Position numbers and translations under genes: made by a program. Source: Acidobacteriota bacterium (lineage in GTDB: Bacteria > Acidobacteriota > Terriglobia > Terriglobales > Acidobacteriaceae). From it: a stretch of DNA of 6,473 nucleotides. The DNA is taken from assembly GCA_003224995.1 (NCBI GenBank), contig QIAI01000293.1:1-6473 (forward strand), given 5' to 3'. The notes below the pieces were generated by a model that had not been told where the DNA came from, ran no database searches, and saw only the letters and a list, made by a program, of their open reading frames with translations. Numbering within the stretch: the stretch's first letter is position 1; each line of letters opens with the position of its first letter. Positions 5,723 to 6,473 of the stretch are shown piece by piece.

Positions 5723-6473
5723 ATGCCTAAGTTTCTGACGTATTTTGCCGCGGCGATTTGCCTTGCCATCCCCGCTGCCGCGCAGAGTTCGCGACTTTGG
5801 GTACTCACCGCCCCAAATTCCGTGGTGGAATATGACCCTGCGACCTTTGCCGCAAAATCTCCAACCAGCGTTCCCGATGAAGTCTTAAAGGCTCCGCGGA
5901 TTTTGCAGGTGAATCGCCGCGGCCAGATGCTTTACGCACCCAACAGCGACGATCCCTCGCCCGATGTCGGCAAGAATGGACAGAGATTCTGGTTCTGGAA
6001 CGGATCGGCGTCCGCGCTGCTCGGGCGCGAAATTATTCGCATCTCGGCCGTTTCTGGCTCCAACCAGAAGGTGACCGATTCTTCTCCCTGGCCCTTTCTT
6101 TCCTCGGATGGAACCCACCTGTTCTGGTTGACAAATCAGTTCAGCAGGCTGCAACGCGAGAATGTCGAGCTTTCCCAGTCAACCAATTTCCACGCGTGGC
6201 GCTCTGATATCAGCGGGCGGCAAAAGGAAGACCTGGCCAGCTTCGACTTTCCAGAATGTCGCTGTACCACTGGATCGTGCTCAGAAACCTGTCCGGAAGC
6301 GCGCTTCTGGGTCCCTGATGGCGGCGTCGACGATTATTTTGCGATTACCCGCGTGGTCCAGGGTCAGACCGAAACAAAGTACCTTAGCAGCACTCTCTAT
6401 ACGCAAGCCCAAGGCATGTGGTCGGCCACCGAGTTGGGTCAACCTCTACAGCGGGTACTCGACATGGCCCAGC
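5723..6473 (+). CDS. Secreted protein of unknown function, 3' end beyond the window
   Basis: An open frame of 250 codons runs from ATG 5723 to the right edge without a stop. It begins with a classical Sec signal peptide: MPKF, then a hydrophobic Ala-rich core, with likely cleavage after AAA at residue 20 (AAA-QS). The mature part opens with SRLWVLTAPNSVVEYDPATF and has repeated short beta-rich, aromatic stretches (RFWFWNG, SSDGTHLFWL, RFWVPDGG). These resemble WD40-like or TolB-like propeller blades in extracytoplasmic proteins. I cannot identify a family, so no function is given. A Cys cluster at residues 179, 181, 186 and 190 (CxCx4Cx3C) stands out and may form disulfides or bind metal. The ribosome binding site is weak (GGAT about 6 nt upstream). 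An ATG at 5712 is in another frame and stops after eight codons. Codon use and GC match the neighbours. It is divergent from hemQ. Confidence 0.8.
   Translation, partial: MPKFLTYFAAAICLAIPAAAQSSRLWVLTAPNSVVEYDPATFAAKSPTSVPDEVLKAPRILQVNRRGQMLYAPNSDDPSPDVGKNGQRFWFWNGSASALLGREIIRISAVSGSNQKVTDSSPWPFLSSDGTHLFWLTNQFSRLQRENVELSQSTNFHAWRSDISGRQKEDLASFDFPECRCTTGSCSETCPEARFWVPDGGVDDYFAITRVVQGQTETKYLSSTLYTQAQGMWSATELGQPLQRVLDMAQ

Noticed and set aside
5584..6154. Minus-strand open frames 5584-5808 and 5885-6154.
   Set aside because: The first covers the divergent promoter region and the start of the secreted-protein gene, and the second is antisense to that gene. Neither has a recognisable domain.

Overview
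The window holds eight protein genes on both strands of a moderately GC-rich bacterial chromosome. Dense packing, Shine-Dalgarno starts, a diderm-style lipoprotein, a secreted protein and a coproheme-type haem enzyme fit an environmental Gram-negative lineage. The style of the DUF4397 lipoprotein, the STAS protein and the alkyltransferase-like protein makes me favour Acidobacteriota. That placement is an inference from protein style, not a computed result. There is no sign of phage, insertion sequence, CRISPR array, tRNA or rRNA.

Left part (1-2897): dnaX (DNA polymerase III gamma/tau) reads leftward from 1465 and runs off the left edge. A small STAS-domain protein (start 1649) and a YeiH/UPF0324 membrane protein (start 1974) read rightward. 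Both dnaX and the STAS gene are broken in the same way. Each has a clear family-like N-terminal part in one frame and a clear family-like C-terminal part in another, and residues expected between them are absent (about 11 in dnaX, about 25 in the STAS protein). Each therefore looks like a short internal deletion plus frameshift, at about 895-898 and about 1846-1848. Both junctions lie in short inverted repeats. Two such lesions within 1 kb, one in an essential gene, point to assembly or sequencing error as readily as to real decay.

Middle part (2898-4223): a strong intrinsic terminator serves a leftward lipoprotein gene with two DUF4397-like modules. Divergent from it is a rightward alkyltransferase-like (ATL) gene, an MGMT relative in which Trp replaces the acceptor Cys. 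The spacer between them carries a compact stem-loop.

Right part (4224-6473): a leftward pair, hemQ (coproheme decarboxylase) followed by a CxxCxxxH carboxymuconolactone decarboxylase/AhpD-like gene, probably forms one transcription unit. Divergent from hemQ is a secreted protein of unknown function that runs off the right edge.

I see no convincing new multi-gene system. The points most worth checking are the paired deletions, the hairpin over the only SD-like sequence upstream of yeiH, and the hemQ-peroxidase pairing.
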